Positions 1-8,902 of a stretch of 64,000 nt of DNA are shown here, piece by piece. Below the pieces are notes generated by a model that worked only from the letters and a program-made list of their open reading frames with translations, ran no database searches and had not been told where the DNA came from. Source of the stretch: GCA-2794515 sp034436155. Its GTDB lineage: Bacteria > Chloroflexota > Anaerolineae > Aggregatilineales > Phototrophicaceae. The stretch spans positions 3,655-67,654 of the forward strand of contig DAOTVP010000021.1 in the NCBI GenBank assembly GCA_034436155.1, in the 5' to 3' direction. Position numbers and translations under genes: made by a program. How positions within the stretch are numbered: position 1 is the stretch's first letter; every line of letters starts with the position of its first letter.

Positions 1-2679
1 ATCCTCGCCAGAGGCGATACCTACGCTTATTTTTATCCTTATTGGGCGGTGCGCGATACGCACCTGCGGGCGGGCGAAATTCCCTTATGGACACCGAATC
101 TGTTTATGGGCGCACCGCTACTGGCTAATTCGCAACTGGGGACATTTTACCCGCCCAATTGGTTGACGATTTATGCGTCTCCGCCCGATGCAATCCGCAT
201 ATCCATTTTATTGCACGTCTTTTGGGCGACACTCGGCGCGATGTTCTTGGCGCGATATGCGCTCGGCATATCCCCATTGCCCGCGTTGGTAACGGGTGTG
301 GCGTTTGGGTTAGGTGGATATATCGGCTCGCATGTCGAACAGATTAATCAGCTTCACGGCTTGTCGTGGATGCCATGGTTGTTTTTATTCACCCATTTGG
401 CGATGCAAAAACGGCGCTATTGGCTCGTGTTGGGCATAGGCTGGGCGTTGCAACTGTTATCTGGGCATACCCAAACGGTATTCATCACGGGTGTTGGGTT
501 GGGGATATATGTGCTTTTTTCCCCACCCCCAACCCCCTCCCCACAACGTGGAGAGGGGGCTAAATCAACCACTTCTCCCCCTTTCTCCATTCGATGGGGA
601 AAGGGGGCTGGGGGGATAGGGGTAAAAAATCGTTTAGGCAGATTGGTTGGCTTGCTCATCGCCGTTATCATCGCCATTGTCATCGCGTTACCGCAACTCA
701 TCCCCACACAGGGACTCATTTCGCAATCAAATCGTGGTGGTGGGTTAAATCCGCAACAAGCCACCGCGTTTTCGCTCGACCCGTTCATGATAGGGCGTGG
801 CTTGTTGCCGAGTTACGATGGTCAACCCTTTGGCGAATATGTGGCGTATATCGGCATCATCGGCTTGGCGTTGGCGAGCATCGGCATATTCGCATCGGAT
901 AGGCGCAAATGGGCGTGGATAATTTTAGGCGCGGTGGGATTTTTATTCGCGCTCGGCAGATTTAACCCGCTTTATTATTCGGTGTTGGCGGAATTGCCCG
1001 GATTCAATCTGTTCCGCGTGCCTGCCCGATGGTTGGCATTATACGCCCTCGCGGGCGCGATGTTGATGGGGTTAGGCTTGCATACGCTGATGATACAATC
1101 CCTAAATGGGCGTAGACGTGTTTTTGCGGTGGCGATATTCATCGTGACGTGTGCGGGACTGGTCATCGGCGCACAATTCGCAGACCGCGCCAGTGAGCCG
1201 ATAGTTGGGTCTGCTTTGCCGACCATATCCACATGGATAGGGTGGGGCGTGGCGATTTTTGTCGGGATTTTGATATTAATTGTACGCACGGCATTCTTGC
1301 CGCCCTCATTCTTATCATCCATTTGGGTGATATGGAAGCGCAGAAGCGCGTCCCTACTGACGCTGTTTTTGATAATCGAATTATTTTTCGCAACGCAATT
1401 TTTACCCCACCAAGACCTCACCGACCCTAACGCCTACTACGATGCGGGCTTCGCCATCAACCAATTACGCGCCTATCAGACCAGCAACCCGCCAGACCGC
1501 TTTCTGTCTATCAGCGCCCAAAATTTTAACCTGCCCGCCAGCGAAGAAAACCGCCTCCGCGCCCGTTGGGATAGCATGGGCATATCCGCACAAGGGCAGA
1601 CATACGCCTTTTCTGCCATCAAACTCAAACAGGTCGCCGCCTCCAATTTACCCCTCATCTGGAATATCCCCACCATAGACGGATTTGACGGCGGGGTGTT
1701 GCCGACCGCACATTATACGGCATTCACATCGTTGATGTTGCCCACAGACGCATTACGCACGGTGGATGGTCGCTTGCGCGAAAATTTGGCATTGCCCGAA
1801 TGTGACGGGGCGTGCATCCCCGATGACCGTTGGCTCGATTTGACCAACACGCGCTATCTATTGACCGATAAAGTGTATGATGTGGTGTATGACGATGTAT
1901 TTTTCGATACACAATTCAAGCGTCCGACGGGTATCACTTGGGTCGCGCCATATCCGTTTGTGGCGGATGAAATCCAAATTTTGTATCGTTGTGATGACTC
2001 GTGTGACGATTTACAACTGACAATCAATGAGGATGCTACGCCCCTATTGCCCATCGAGACGCGCACCCCATCGCCATCCAGCCAGTATGATCTAGCCGTT
2101 TTTCGTTTGGATGCGCCAACCGAGATTTTATCCATCACGCCCATCAACGACTTCATCACCGTCAGCGCCGTCACGGTGATAGACAAGCGCACATCCCGCC
2201 CATCAGAAGGCGTAATTAGCAACCACATCCAACTCCATCCGCAAGGATGGAGACGGGTGTATTCTGCCGATATCAAAATTTATGAAAATGTAGATGTCAT
2301 GCCTCGTGCTTTTATGGTGTATGATGCCCAATTGTTCCCCGATACATGGGACGGCACAGAACAAGCCCTTTCCGCCATGCGGGATGAAAATTTTAACCCG
2401 CGCACGACCATCACGATTAACCACAACGGGGATATACCCCTTTTGGACGGAGGTGGCGCGGGCGAGGTGACTATCACCGCGTATCATCCCACTGAAATCA
2501 CCTTGCAGGTCGAGACGGATACGGCGGGGTATGTGGTGCTGACGGATGCCTACTATCCAAATTGGTCGGCAACGGTGAACGGTGTGGATGCGCCGATTTA
2601 CCGCGCCGATGTGATGTTCCGCGCCGTTTGGGTGGATGTAGGCACGCATGAGGTTATTTTTCGCTATCAGGGATGGTAA
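1..2679 (+). CDS. YfhO-like polytopic membrane protein (5' truncated by window edge)
   Basis: The open frame runs into the left window edge, so the N-terminus is missing; a GTG at 49 is internal. The protein alternates hydrophobic helices with loops over its first ~450 residues, then has a long soluble part. The start (AYFYPYW, then WTPNLFMGAPLLANSQ) and the end (YVVLTDAYYPNWSATVNG) match what I know of YfhO/GT-C-type proteins, which transfer sugars from lipid carriers on the outer face of the membrane. It ends abruptly at FRYQGW, where relatives usually have one more membrane helix, so the C-terminus may be shortened. A foreign-looking Pro/Gly-rich stretch between two membrane helices is listed separately. 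The family is fairly sure; the substrate is unknown. Confidence 0.72.
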   Translation: MLARGDTYAYFYPYWAVRDTHLRAGEIPLWTPNLFMGAPLLANSQLGTFYPPNWLTIYASPPDAIRISILLHVFWATLGAMFLARYALGISPLPALVTGVAFGLGGYIGSHVEQINQLHGLSWMPWLFLFTHLAMQKRRYWLVLGIGWALQLLSGHTQTVFITGVGLGIYVLFSPPPTPSPQRGEGAKSTTSPPFSIRWGKGAGGIGVKNRLGRLVGLLIAVIIAIVIALPQLIPTQGLISQSNRGGGLNPQQATAFSLDPFMIGRGLLPSYDGQPFGEYVAYIGIIGLALASIGIFASDRRKWAWIILGAVGFLFALGRFNPLYYSVLAELPGFNLFRVPARWLALYALAGAMLMGLGLHTLMIQSLNGRRRVFAVAIFIVTCAGLVIGAQFADRASEPIVGSALPTISTWIGWGVAIFVGILILIVRTAFLPPSFLSSIWVIWKRRSASLLTLFLIIELFFATQFLPHQDLTDPNAYYDAGFAINQLRAYQTSNPPDRFLSISAQNFNLPASEENRLRARWDSMGISAQGQTYAFSAIKLKQVAASNLPLIWNIPTIDGFDGGVLPTAHYTAFTSLMLPTDALRTVDGRLRENLALPECDGACIPDDRWLDLTNTRYLLTDKVYDVVYDDVFFDTQFKRPTGITWVAPYPFVADEIQILYRCDDSCDDLQLTINEDATPLLPIETRTPSPSSQYDLAVFRLDAPTEILSITPINDFITVSAVTVIDKRTSRPSEGVISNHIQLHPQGWRRVYSADIKIYENVDVMPRAFMVYDAQLFPDTWDGTEQALSAMRDENFNPRTTITINHNGDIPLLDGGGAGEVTITAYHPTEITLQVETDTAGYVVLTDAYYPNWSATVNGVDAPIYRADVMFRAVWVDVGTHEVIFRYQGW
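519..624. repeat. In-frame palindromic GC-rich insertion in the YfhO-like gene
   Basis: About 105 bp of C-rich then G-rich sequence with nested inverted repeats: CCCTCCCCAC pairs with GTGGAGAGGG, and CCCCCTTTCTCC pairs imperfectly with GGGGAAAGGGGG. It adds about 35 codons (PPPTPSPQRGEG and following) without breaking the reading frame, between two membrane helices. Composition and codon use differ sharply from the flanks. It looks like a mobile palindromic element tolerated in a loop, as the Rickettsia palindromic elements are; that comparison is inference. Confidence 0.7.
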
Positions 2680-2693
2680 TTCGGCTATAATGA

Positions 2694-2867
2694 TACATAA
2701 GTTCTGCGCTTGCCGTTTATCTGGATGATGATGAACCAACCGATGCGGATATTTTGAATAGCATTGAACAATCGCTTTTAGATGTCAAAGAAGGGCGCGT
2801 GCATTCTTATGAAGAATTGATGACATATCTGAAAGAGCAATTTGGTTTCGATGCCAACAAAGATTGA
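2694..2867 (+). pseudogene. Remnant of type II antitoxin (RelB/Phd-like C-terminal part)
   Basis: The frame is open from 2694 after a TGA at 2691, with no ATG, GTG or TTG at its head. It encodes an acidic peptide ending in SYEELMTYLKEQFG, which resembles the toxin-binding tail of small antitoxins, and it overlaps the start of the toxin remnant by 17 nt, as intact toxin-antitoxin pairs do. The N-terminal DNA-binding half is missing, so it is probably not expressed in functional form. The family is judged from the tail and the context only. Confidence 0.5.
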
Positions 2868-3221
2868 TACACCAGATGAATTTTTGAAACAGTTAACCCG
2901 TTTAGAACGTAAGTATGGCGACATTTTGCCCGAATTTCACAAATTGCTCGTCCAGTTACAAAATGATGAACGACCGGGTGATTTAATCCCACATACAGGT
3001 CATGCTGTTTATAAAGTTCGGCTCAACAATCCATCTGCCCAACGGGGAAAACGTGGGGTCTCCGTATTGTTTATTATGTTCGCCTCTCAAATCGTGTTAT
3101 GTTGCTTACGATTTATTCAAAAACACAACAATCAGATATTAGTCCGAAAGAAATAAAACGGCTGATTGATAAATTTTTAGAAGGTTTTGATGAAAACGAA
3201 GATGATATTGACGATAATTAA
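2851..3221 (+). pseudogene. RelE/ParE-family toxin, frameshifted
   Basis: From ATG 2851 the frame reads MPTKIDTPDEFLKQLTRLER, then at a GGGG run near 3052 it loses register. In the frame shifted by one base it continues GLRIVYYVRLSNRVMLLTIY and SPKEIKRLIDKFLEGF, ending at TAA 3219. Together they make a complete RelE-like toxin of about 123 residues; the GLRIVYYV strand is typical of the family. Adding one G to the run would restore it. A sequencing error, a real inactivating deletion, or slippage could explain this. The neighbouring antitoxin is also damaged, which favours real decay. The stop abuts the surE stop on the other strand. Confidence 0.65.
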
Positions 3222-4052
3222 CTAACCCCGCTTGCCATATTTCTTTTTGCCCATCAAAAATTGTTGCAACCGAAAGGGGTCGGTGCGCGAGGTCATATCG
3301 AGGCTCATCGGCGTGACCGAGACTAACTTTTCGTGCAACATCACGTACACATCCGAATCGGGTTCGGCTTGTGAGGGGTCGGTATCATATTTATATCCCA
3401 AACGCCCAATATCTTTCATGCTGGCGCGTTCTGGACGGGTGGGCCAATACACACGCCGACGGCTGAGGCGCGTCACACGCCATTCGGTGTTGATGGTCGC
3501 CCCCATCGGCACATCCACTTTGAGCAAATCGATGTCATCGGGAATGGCTTCATTTTCGAGCAACCACTTGCCAAACAACCGCGCAAAGTGGGCGGGAACA
3601 TCAAAATCGACATCATTCGAGTAAGTCAGATGTAAATCGTGTGGGGTTTGTTGCGAGAGGGCAATGGCACGAATGCCCAAACTTGCCGCTTCGATTGCCG
3701 CCCCAACCGTTCCCGATATGGTCACACCGTTGCCCAAATTATCGCCATAATTGATGCCCGATACCACCAGCGCGGGCAGGCGCGGGGCGATTTCTAATAC
3801 GCCATGTTGCACCGATTGGGCGGGTGTGCCATCAACCGCATAGGCGGTGATATCGGGTTCATCGGTCTCATACACATGGATGCGTCCTTCACTGGTATTG
3901 GGTAAACTGCGCCCCATGCCCGATTGTTGCAGGCGTGGCGCGACCACCAATAATTCGCCTAATCCGCGAAATGCGCGGACTGCCGCCCATAATCCGGGCG
4001 ATTGAATACCATCATCATTGGTGAAAAGGATAATCGGGCGTTCATCAGACAT
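3222..4052 (-). CDS. surE: 5'/3'-nucleotidase SurE
   Basis: A metal-dependent nucleoside monophosphate phosphatase of about 276 residues. The N-terminal LFTNDDGIQSPG holds the paired aspartates that bind metal in SurE, and VSGINYGDNLGNGVTISGTV is the conserved Asn/Ser metal and phosphate region. The length fits the family (about 250-280). The start ATG at 4052 is preceded by an AAGGATG ribosome binding site. It converges on the toxin remnant with adjacent stops. The role is nucleotide salvage or stress survival, known from the family. Confident. Confidence 0.93.
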   Translation of the reverse strand: MSDERPIILFTNDDGIQSPGLWAAVRAFRGLGELLVVAPRLQQSGMGRSLPNTSEGRIHVYETDEPDITAYAVDGTPAQSVQHGVLEIAPRLPALVVSGINYGDNLGNGVTISGTVGAAIEAASLGIRAIALSQQTPHDLHLTYSNDVDFDVPAHFARLFGKWLLENEAIPDDIDLLKVDVPMGATINTEWRVTRLSRRRVYWPTRPERASMKDIGRLGYKYDTDPSQAEPDSDVYVMLHEKLVSVTPMSLDMTSRTDPFRLQQFLMGKKKYGKRG

Positions 4053-4151
4053 GGTGTTACATCCTTACTGTGTGAAAAATGAAATAGATGTAACGCACTA
4101 TTATGCAACATATTGATAGATTTGCGTTATGGTGAAATTAAGAGATGGTTA

Positions 4152-4559
4152 TTAGATGCGCCAATTTTCGTGCAAAATGGATAGAGCAGAAAAATCGTTA
4201 TCTGCGGTGATGAGGGTTGCATCGAGGCGTTTGGTGATAGAGGCGATGAGCAAATCCATATCGGATAACTGATTACCCTGATTGGTGCTGATTGCCCAAA
4301 ATAGCGCCCCTTGTAACCAATCTGCCTCTATCAGAGGGATGTTGATTAATAATGGACGCAGTTGAGTATCGAAAATGGCTCGTTTACGAGTTGCGTTTAC
4401 CTTCAAAAATCCACGTATTACCTCATATAAAACGGGTTCACACAGGTATAACATGGCATTATTCTCAATTGCCTGATAGAGATGTTGGGTCACTTTTGGA
4501 TGATTATTGATATAGTCGCCAATCACGTTGGTATCTAGTACATAGATTAATCGCGCCAT
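4152..4559 (-). CDS. PIN-domain RNase toxin (VapC-like)
   Basis: 135 residues. The N-terminal YVLDTNVIGDYI carries the first PIN aspartate, SDMDLLIASITKRLDATLIT the central and C-terminal acidic residues, and ADNDFSAL the last one. PIN toxins cleave tRNA or mRNA with Mg2+. The start overlaps the end of the upstream antitoxin by 13 nt, which implies translational coupling. The catalytic residues all appear present, so the toxin should be active. Confidence 0.88.
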   Translation of the reverse strand: MARLIYVLDTNVIGDYINNHPKVTQHLYQAIENNAMLYLCEPVLYEVIRGFLKVNATRKRAIFDTQLRPLLINIPLIEADWLQGALFWAISTNQGNQLSDMDLLIASITKRLDATLITADNDFSALSILHENWRI

Positions 4560-4807
4560 ATATCGTCATCCACAGGTTCGATATATTTGTGATTCATTGC
4601 CTCTATCATCTCATCCAATTCGCTTTGAGATAACCCCTCACGGATGGCTTTAACTGCCTCATCCATGCGTTTGATGCGTTCTTCTGGCGATAGTTTTTCC
4701 ACATCAAAAACAGGTGTGCCATGCCCTAAATAATCACGCAGTTCATCTTTTTCTTCTGGTGAGAGTTGGTCTACCAGTTGGATAATTTCTTTGAGGGTTA
4801 TCACCAT
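4547..4807 (-). CDS. Antitoxin partner of the PIN toxin
   Basis: A small acidic helical protein (about 86 residues from ATG 4807). LVDQLSPEEKDELRDYL is typical of the short antitoxins that precede PIN genes in Chloroflexota and cyanobacteria. ATG 4807 is chosen because GAGG lies 8 nt upstream; an in-frame GTG at 4816 is an alternative. The C-terminal part (MIEAMNHKYIEPVDDDIWRD) is probably the toxin-binding tail. The antitoxin family is inferred from size and position. Confidence 0.8.
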   Translation of the reverse strand: MVITLKEIIQLVDQLSPEEKDELRDYLGHGTPVFDVEKLSPEERIKRMDEAVKAIREGLSQSELDEMIEAMNHKYIEPVDDDIWRD

Positions 4808-4821
4808 AATCATCACCTCAT

Positions 4822-5955
4822 CTAGCGCATCCGTTGGTCATACATCACGGGCAAGCCACCCAATACGCGGGCGATATGCAACGCCACGCCTTGCATGGCG
4901 CTGACAGGCGTATCTGCCGATGTCGGCGCGAGCGGATATACACCGTCTTTCAATTTTTCGGCGCTGATATATTCTTGGTGTTGTTTGGGCGTTTCTTCGA
5001 TGAGGCGCTCAAACCGATTACCCCCCAAGTGAAAATTAATCTCGCTCAGTTGGATAAATTCTTTATTGCGCCGTTTGCGTAACACATGCGAGATGTAAAT
5101 TGCCACAAAATTGCGCCCATCTTTTTCCCACTTGGGATTATTCCCAAGATAGCCCGTCACTTTTTTGGATGTGCCATCGAAGACGATACGATTGGGGGTC
5201 AACAACAATTCGTAGCCGATGGAAATAATCAATATTGCCATCACCACCGCCATCGCAATACCCAAATAGGGCAACAATTCGGGGCTGGGTAACATTGTCC
5301 CCGCGTTGGGGAGCGCCACATTGGTATTGAGTGTGCTGACCGAGAGCAAAATATACACCGCCATCCAGAAGAAATACCACACGATTCGTACCACTCGCGC
5401 CCGAATCCAACGGGCGGGGCGTACCAGCGCCAACGAGGTGTTATTTTCGGGGATGGCATCCCACCATTGAAGCGCGATGGGCAATTCGGGCATGTGGATG
5501 GTTGTGCTTTGTGGTTTTTCACGCGGGGGGATAATTTTGAAGGGCAAGCCCAACACATGCGCCAATGTTTCGCCAGCTTCTTGGGCAATTTTGGCGAAGA
5601 CCTCATGGTCGGGATCGGGCCAATTGGCGATCTCGCACCACCGACTTTTGCGGGCGGCGGCTAAATCTGGCACGACCACCAACCCCAAACGCCACGCTTC
5701 ATCTTCATGTGACCATCCCAAAACCACCTGCGCGATGAGATACAACGGCAATGCCCGACTCGATGGCAACCGCCGTGTGCTGGCGAAATCTGCCGAATAA
5801 CGCATCGGCTCATTTTTTTGCGCCACCAGGTGGACGATTTCTTCGCCCAAATCGTTCAGACGCAACATGCGCCATGTCGTCTCGGTGATTTCGATGATAC
5901 TCCGCTCGGCGGCGGCGAGTCGTTTGAGGGAAGGGGATAATTGTTCCAAAGCCAC
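4822..5955 (-). CDS. Conserved membrane protein of unknown function
   Basis: 377 residues. The N-terminal ~180 residues are soluble. Two membrane helices follow at about 190-210 (VWYFFWMAVYILLSVSTL) and 228-252 (LLPYLGIAMAVVMAILI), then a C-terminal soluble part of about 125 residues containing FDGTSKKVTGYLG, which looks like a beta-rich PH-like fold. I do not recognise the family. It sits 5 nt upstream of the antitoxin start on the same strand, so the toxin-antitoxin pair may be co-transcribed with it, perhaps by chance insertion. Confidence 0.75.
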   Translation of the reverse strand: MALEQLSPSLKRLAAAERSIIEITETTWRMLRLNDLGEEIVHLVAQKNEPMRYSADFASTRRLPSSRALPLYLIAQVVLGWSHEDEAWRLGLVVVPDLAAARKSRWCEIANWPDPDHEVFAKIAQEAGETLAHVLGLPFKIIPPREKPQSTTIHMPELPIALQWWDAIPENNTSLALVRPARWIRARVVRIVWYFFWMAVYILLSVSTLNTNVALPNAGTMLPSPELLPYLGIAMAVVMAILIISIGYELLLTPNRIVFDGTSKKVTGYLGNNPKWEKDGRNFVAIYISHVLRKRRNKEFIQLSEINFHLGGNRFERLIEETPKQHQEYISAEKLKDGVYPLAPTSADTPVSAMQGVALHIARVLGGLPVMYDQRMR

Positions 5956-6099
5956 AATCCTATGTTCACTATCAGAGTTTTATCATCCCTCATTATCACC
6001 AAAATTGCTCAAAAATCCTATCCCCATATCATCATTTCATGGCTACAAGGTGCTATAATCTAAAAAAGATAATATCATTGAGATTATGAAGGCATACCC

Positions 6100-6411
6100 A
6101 TGAATTTATTACTCAAAAAACCTATCACAATAGAGACTTTACGACAACGGCGTGATGAAATTATCCAACTCGCTAATCGACATGGTGGGTTTCATGTGCG
6201 TGTATTTGGCAGTGTAGCACGCGGAGAAGCAACTGATGAAAGTGATGTGGATTTTTTGGTACAATTCCGTGAAGGTACAAGCATGTGGGATTTAGTTGGG
6301 TTATGGCAGGATTTAGGTGAATTGCTAGGGTGTGATGTGAGTGTTATTCCAGATGATGAATCGGATGACCGTTTTATGCAGAATGCACATCGGGACGCGG
6401 TGTTATTATGA
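6100..6411 (+). CDS. MNT-type nucleotidyltransferase (HEPN/MNT antitoxin)
   Basis: 103 residues. VRVFGSVARGEATDESDVDF is the minimal nucleotidyltransferase signature: GSxxRG followed by SDxD, with both catalytic aspartates present. Such proteins AMPylate and silence a HEPN RNase encoded next to them. A TATAAT box at 6054 lies about 45 nt upstream. The last codons overlap an ATG that begins a HEPN-like reading frame which stops after eight codons, so the partner is lost and this antitoxin is now an orphan. Confidence 0.88.
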   Translation: MNLLLKKPITIETLRQRRDEIIQLANRHGGFHVRVFGSVARGEATDESDVDFLVQFREGTSMWDLVGLWQDLGELLGCDVSVIPDDESDDRFMQNAHRDAVLL

Positions 6412-6524
6412 GCAAATCAGACTCCCATAGGTAGCCCAAAATACGATATGTGCGCTACAATGGGGATGGATATGATTATCGTGATTGTACGGATAACATT
6501 TTTGTTGTCCGCGTAACGAAATAA
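6408..6524 (+). pseudogene. Remnant of the HEPN partner gene
   Basis: ATG 6408 overlaps the MNT stop in the usual ATGA arrangement and reads MSKSDSHR before a TAG at 6432. The same frame then stays open for 29 codons to TAA 6522 (ending NIFVVRVTK). The first residues fit a HEPN start, but the body of the gene is absent. The downstream part could be an unrelated fragment; its ending also recalls the last strand of formylglycine-generating-enzyme folds, which I cannot confirm. Confidence 0.35.
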
Positions 6525-6538
6525 TATAAGGGCGCGTG

Positions 6539-7624
6539 ATGTCAGATTATCCTCAAGATGAAAATACCCCCCACAATCCAGAGACCGAGACCCGCCAACC
6601 ACCCGCTTCGGTGGTATTCATGGAGATGATGCGTCGCGTTGCCTCGAAAAATCGTCCCCAATTTGAGGATGACGATGCTAACACCAGCGAGACCACCCCA
6701 CAGGAAGAACCACCCGACAAGGTTGCGCCACCGCCCGTCAAAAAGCCCCTCTATACCACACCAGAAGAACGCAGACGCGCCGCCGCCCTCGAAGCACAAC
6801 GCATTCGGCGCATCCAACGCAGGCAAACCCAACGCAAAATTCGGCGCGGGAGCATGTTGGGCGGATTCATCAGCGCGTGGTTGTTGGTGATTATTTCGGG
6901 CGGTCTGATTGCCACCATCCTCAGTTGGGGGACATCGCCCGAAGCGTTGAATCGGCGTTTGCGCCAACAATTAGGTCAAATCGAAGTACAAGCCCAAAGT
7001 GCGGTGAGTTTGGCGCAGATAGAACCCACCGCCACCCCGACCATCATCCCCACACCGAATTATTTACGGCGGATTGGCATTGTATCGGGGCATCGCGGTC
7101 CGCAAAACGACCCTGGCGCGGTGTGTCCGGATGGTTTGACCGAGAATTCAATTAACTACAGCGTCGCCAGTCGAGTGTGGACGAAATTACGTGAATTGGG
7201 GTATACCGTTGATTTGCTCGAAGAATTTGATGCTCGCCTCGAAAATTATGTCGCCGATGCGCTGGTCTCGATTCATGCCAATGATTGTCGTGATTATGGT
7301 GGCGCAAGTGGCTTCTTGGTCGCCATATCCGAAGCACGTCCGCAAGATAGTCTCGATGCCCGTCTGATGGAGTGTATCGCCCAAGCCTACGGCGCGAAAA
7401 CGGGCTTACAACGCCGTTTTGGTCTCACACGCGACATGACCGATTATCACATCTTCCGCGAGATTGATTTGCGTACACCAGGGACAATTTTGGAACTCGG
7501 CTTTATGCGCGATGACCGCGCTATCCTCACGGAAAACCCCGATTTGTTAGCCAATGCCGTTGTCGAGGGGATACAATGTTACCTCAATCCCAATAGTGTT
7601 GTGCCGACCCCGACTGCGCCGTAA
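6539..7624 (+). CDS. Membrane-anchored N-acetylmuramoyl-L-alanine amidase
   Basis: Cuts the amide bond between MurNAc and the peptide stem of peptidoglycan. Residues 1-100 are charged and probably cytoplasmic, rich in Pro and Arg. One membrane helix lies at about 107-128 (GGFISAWLLVIISGGLIATI), then a linker, then an Amidase_3 domain from about 180. GIVSGHRGPQNDPGAVC has the first Zn-ligand His, DALVSIHAN the second His, and TILELGFMRDD the catalytic Glu. The usual Glu ligand may be GLTENSIN. ATG 6539 follows a GTG at 6536. The long cytoplasmic N-terminus is unusual and may be regulated, for example by the kinases in this window (inference). Confidence 0.85.
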   Translation: MSDYPQDENTPHNPETETRQPPASVVFMEMMRRVASKNRPQFEDDDANTSETTPQEEPPDKVAPPPVKKPLYTTPEERRRAAALEAQRIRRIQRRQTQRKIRRGSMLGGFISAWLLVIISGGLIATILSWGTSPEALNRRLRQQLGQIEVQAQSAVSLAQIEPTATPTIIPTPNYLRRIGIVSGHRGPQNDPGAVCPDGLTENSINYSVASRVWTKLRELGYTVDLLEEFDARLENYVADALVSIHANDCRDYGGASGFLVAISEARPQDSLDARLMECIAQAYGAKTGLQRRFGLTRDMTDYHIFREIDLRTPGTILELGFMRDDRAILTENPDLLANAVVEGIQCYLNPNSVVPTPTAP

Positions 7625-7704
7625 GTATCATTTTTATAAATAGGGGCATTGCGTTATAATGAGACAAATAAAAGTCGGATATTGACCTATCTGAGGCATA
7701 AAAA

Positions 7705-8049
7705 ATGACCAAGCAACTGATTATGTATAGTCGTTCATCGGGTTGTCCGATGATGACCCTCGCCAAGCGCGTGTTAGATGATTACAACGTCCCGTATCAC
7801 GAAATTTTTATTGACCGCGATAACACCGCCCGTCAGCGTGTCGAAGAATGGACGGGTTTTTTATCTGTCCCCACATTGGTGATTGCCAACGCGGGCGAAG
7901 TCACTCCCTACGAACCGCCCGCGTATCTGCCCAAAGGCGATACCCCGCGTGGCGTGAATCGCGGTGCTATGATAACCGAGCCGAACATCAAAGAATTAAC
8001 CGAGTGGTTGATTCAACACAACCTCATCCCCGAAACCAGCGAGGCGTAA
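7705..8049 (+). CDS. Glutaredoxin-like protein
   Basis: 114 residues with a thioredoxin-type fold: an N-terminal strand IMYSRSSGCPMM, then VPYHEIFIDRD and the cis-proline region FLSVPTLVI. The active site CPMM keeps one cysteine, so it is a monothiol type. The C-terminal half adds a loop (YEPPAYLPKGDTPRGVNRG) not found in short glutaredoxins. GAGG stands 8 nt before ATG 7705. The hydrolase-like gene starts 4 nt after its stop, so the two are probably one operon. Confidence 0.82.
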   Translation: MTKQLIMYSRSSGCPMMTLAKRVLDDYNVPYHEIFIDRDNTARQRVEEWTGFLSVPTLVIANAGEVTPYEPPAYLPKGDTPRGVNRGAMITEPNIKELTEWLIQHNLIPETSEA

Positions 8050-8053
8050 GCGC

Positions 8054-8863
8054 ATGGATGAACAATTTACCCAAGTGAACGGCAAAACGGTGCGCTATTT
8101 CGAGATGGGCGAGCCACATAAGCCATGTCTGTTTTTATTGCACGGCGCGTTTGGATCGTCTAAAATCGCGTGGAGCGCCGTCATGCCGTTATTCGCCGAT
8201 GATTATTATGTGGTGGCGGTGGATTTGCCCGCCTTTGGTGGCACAGAACCTATCACGTCTATGAACGCCGATGCGCTTGCCACATGGGTCAAAGATGTGT
8301 TGGATGCGCTTGGGTTGGATAAAGTGGTTGTTATTGGTAATTTATATGGGGCGCTGATTGGGCGCATTTTCGCCGCCACCTATCCGAGTTATGTCTTGGC
8401 ATTGGTGATGGTCAACGGTGGGGCGATTCCGAGTGTCCCGCCAATCGGCAAATTGTTGGCGAAGATGCCCGTCATTGGGGCGTGGATTTTTAACCGCCTC
8501 GCCAGCTCAGAATTGAGCCAATCGCGCCTCGAAATGGCATTTGAAGATAAATCTTTCCTGACTGATGATTTTATCCGCGATGTGCGCCAAGAGAAACAGG
8601 GATTAGCCACCCTCATGCGTGGCTTAACGGTGGGAGACCCACCCCAAAAACGGATTCCATCCGCGCCTGTCTTGTTGTTATGGGGTGAAGAAGATGCGAT
8701 TGTCAGCGTTGAGATCGCCAAACAAATTCAGGGTCGGATAGAACACGCCCAATTATCGCTCATAAGTGAGTCGCGTCATTTACCGCATATCGAATCGGCG
8801 GATGTGTTTTATTATCAGGTGACACACTTTCTCAAAAGGGTGTTGCCCGCCAAATTATTCTAA
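8054..8863 (+). CDS. Alpha/beta-hydrolase fold protein lacking the nucleophile
   Basis: 269 residues. The oxyanion-hole motif HGAFGSS, the acid residue region LLLWGEEDAIV and the base ESRHLPHIES are all recognisable as an alpha/beta hydrolase. The nucleophile elbow, usually GxSxG, reads VVVIGNLYGALIGR here, so the serine is replaced by leucine. The fold is otherwise intact, with no frameshift, so it may be a non-catalytic or redefined member and not a pseudogene. It lies directly behind the glutaredoxin-like gene. Confidence 0.8.
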   Translation: MDEQFTQVNGKTVRYFEMGEPHKPCLFLLHGAFGSSKIAWSAVMPLFADDYYVVAVDLPAFGGTEPITSMNADALATWVKDVLDALGLDKVVVIGNLYGALIGRIFAATYPSYVLALVMVNGGAIPSVPPIGKLLAKMPVIGAWIFNRLASSELSQSRLEMAFEDKSFLTDDFIRDVRQEKQGLATLMRGLTVGDPPQKRIPSAPVLLLWGEEDAIVSVEIAKQIQGRIEHAQLSLISESRHLPHIESADVFYYQVTHFLKRVLPAKLF

Positions 8864-8902
8864 GTATCAGGGGCATGATTGCTTCATGCCCCGCTTATGA
8901 TA

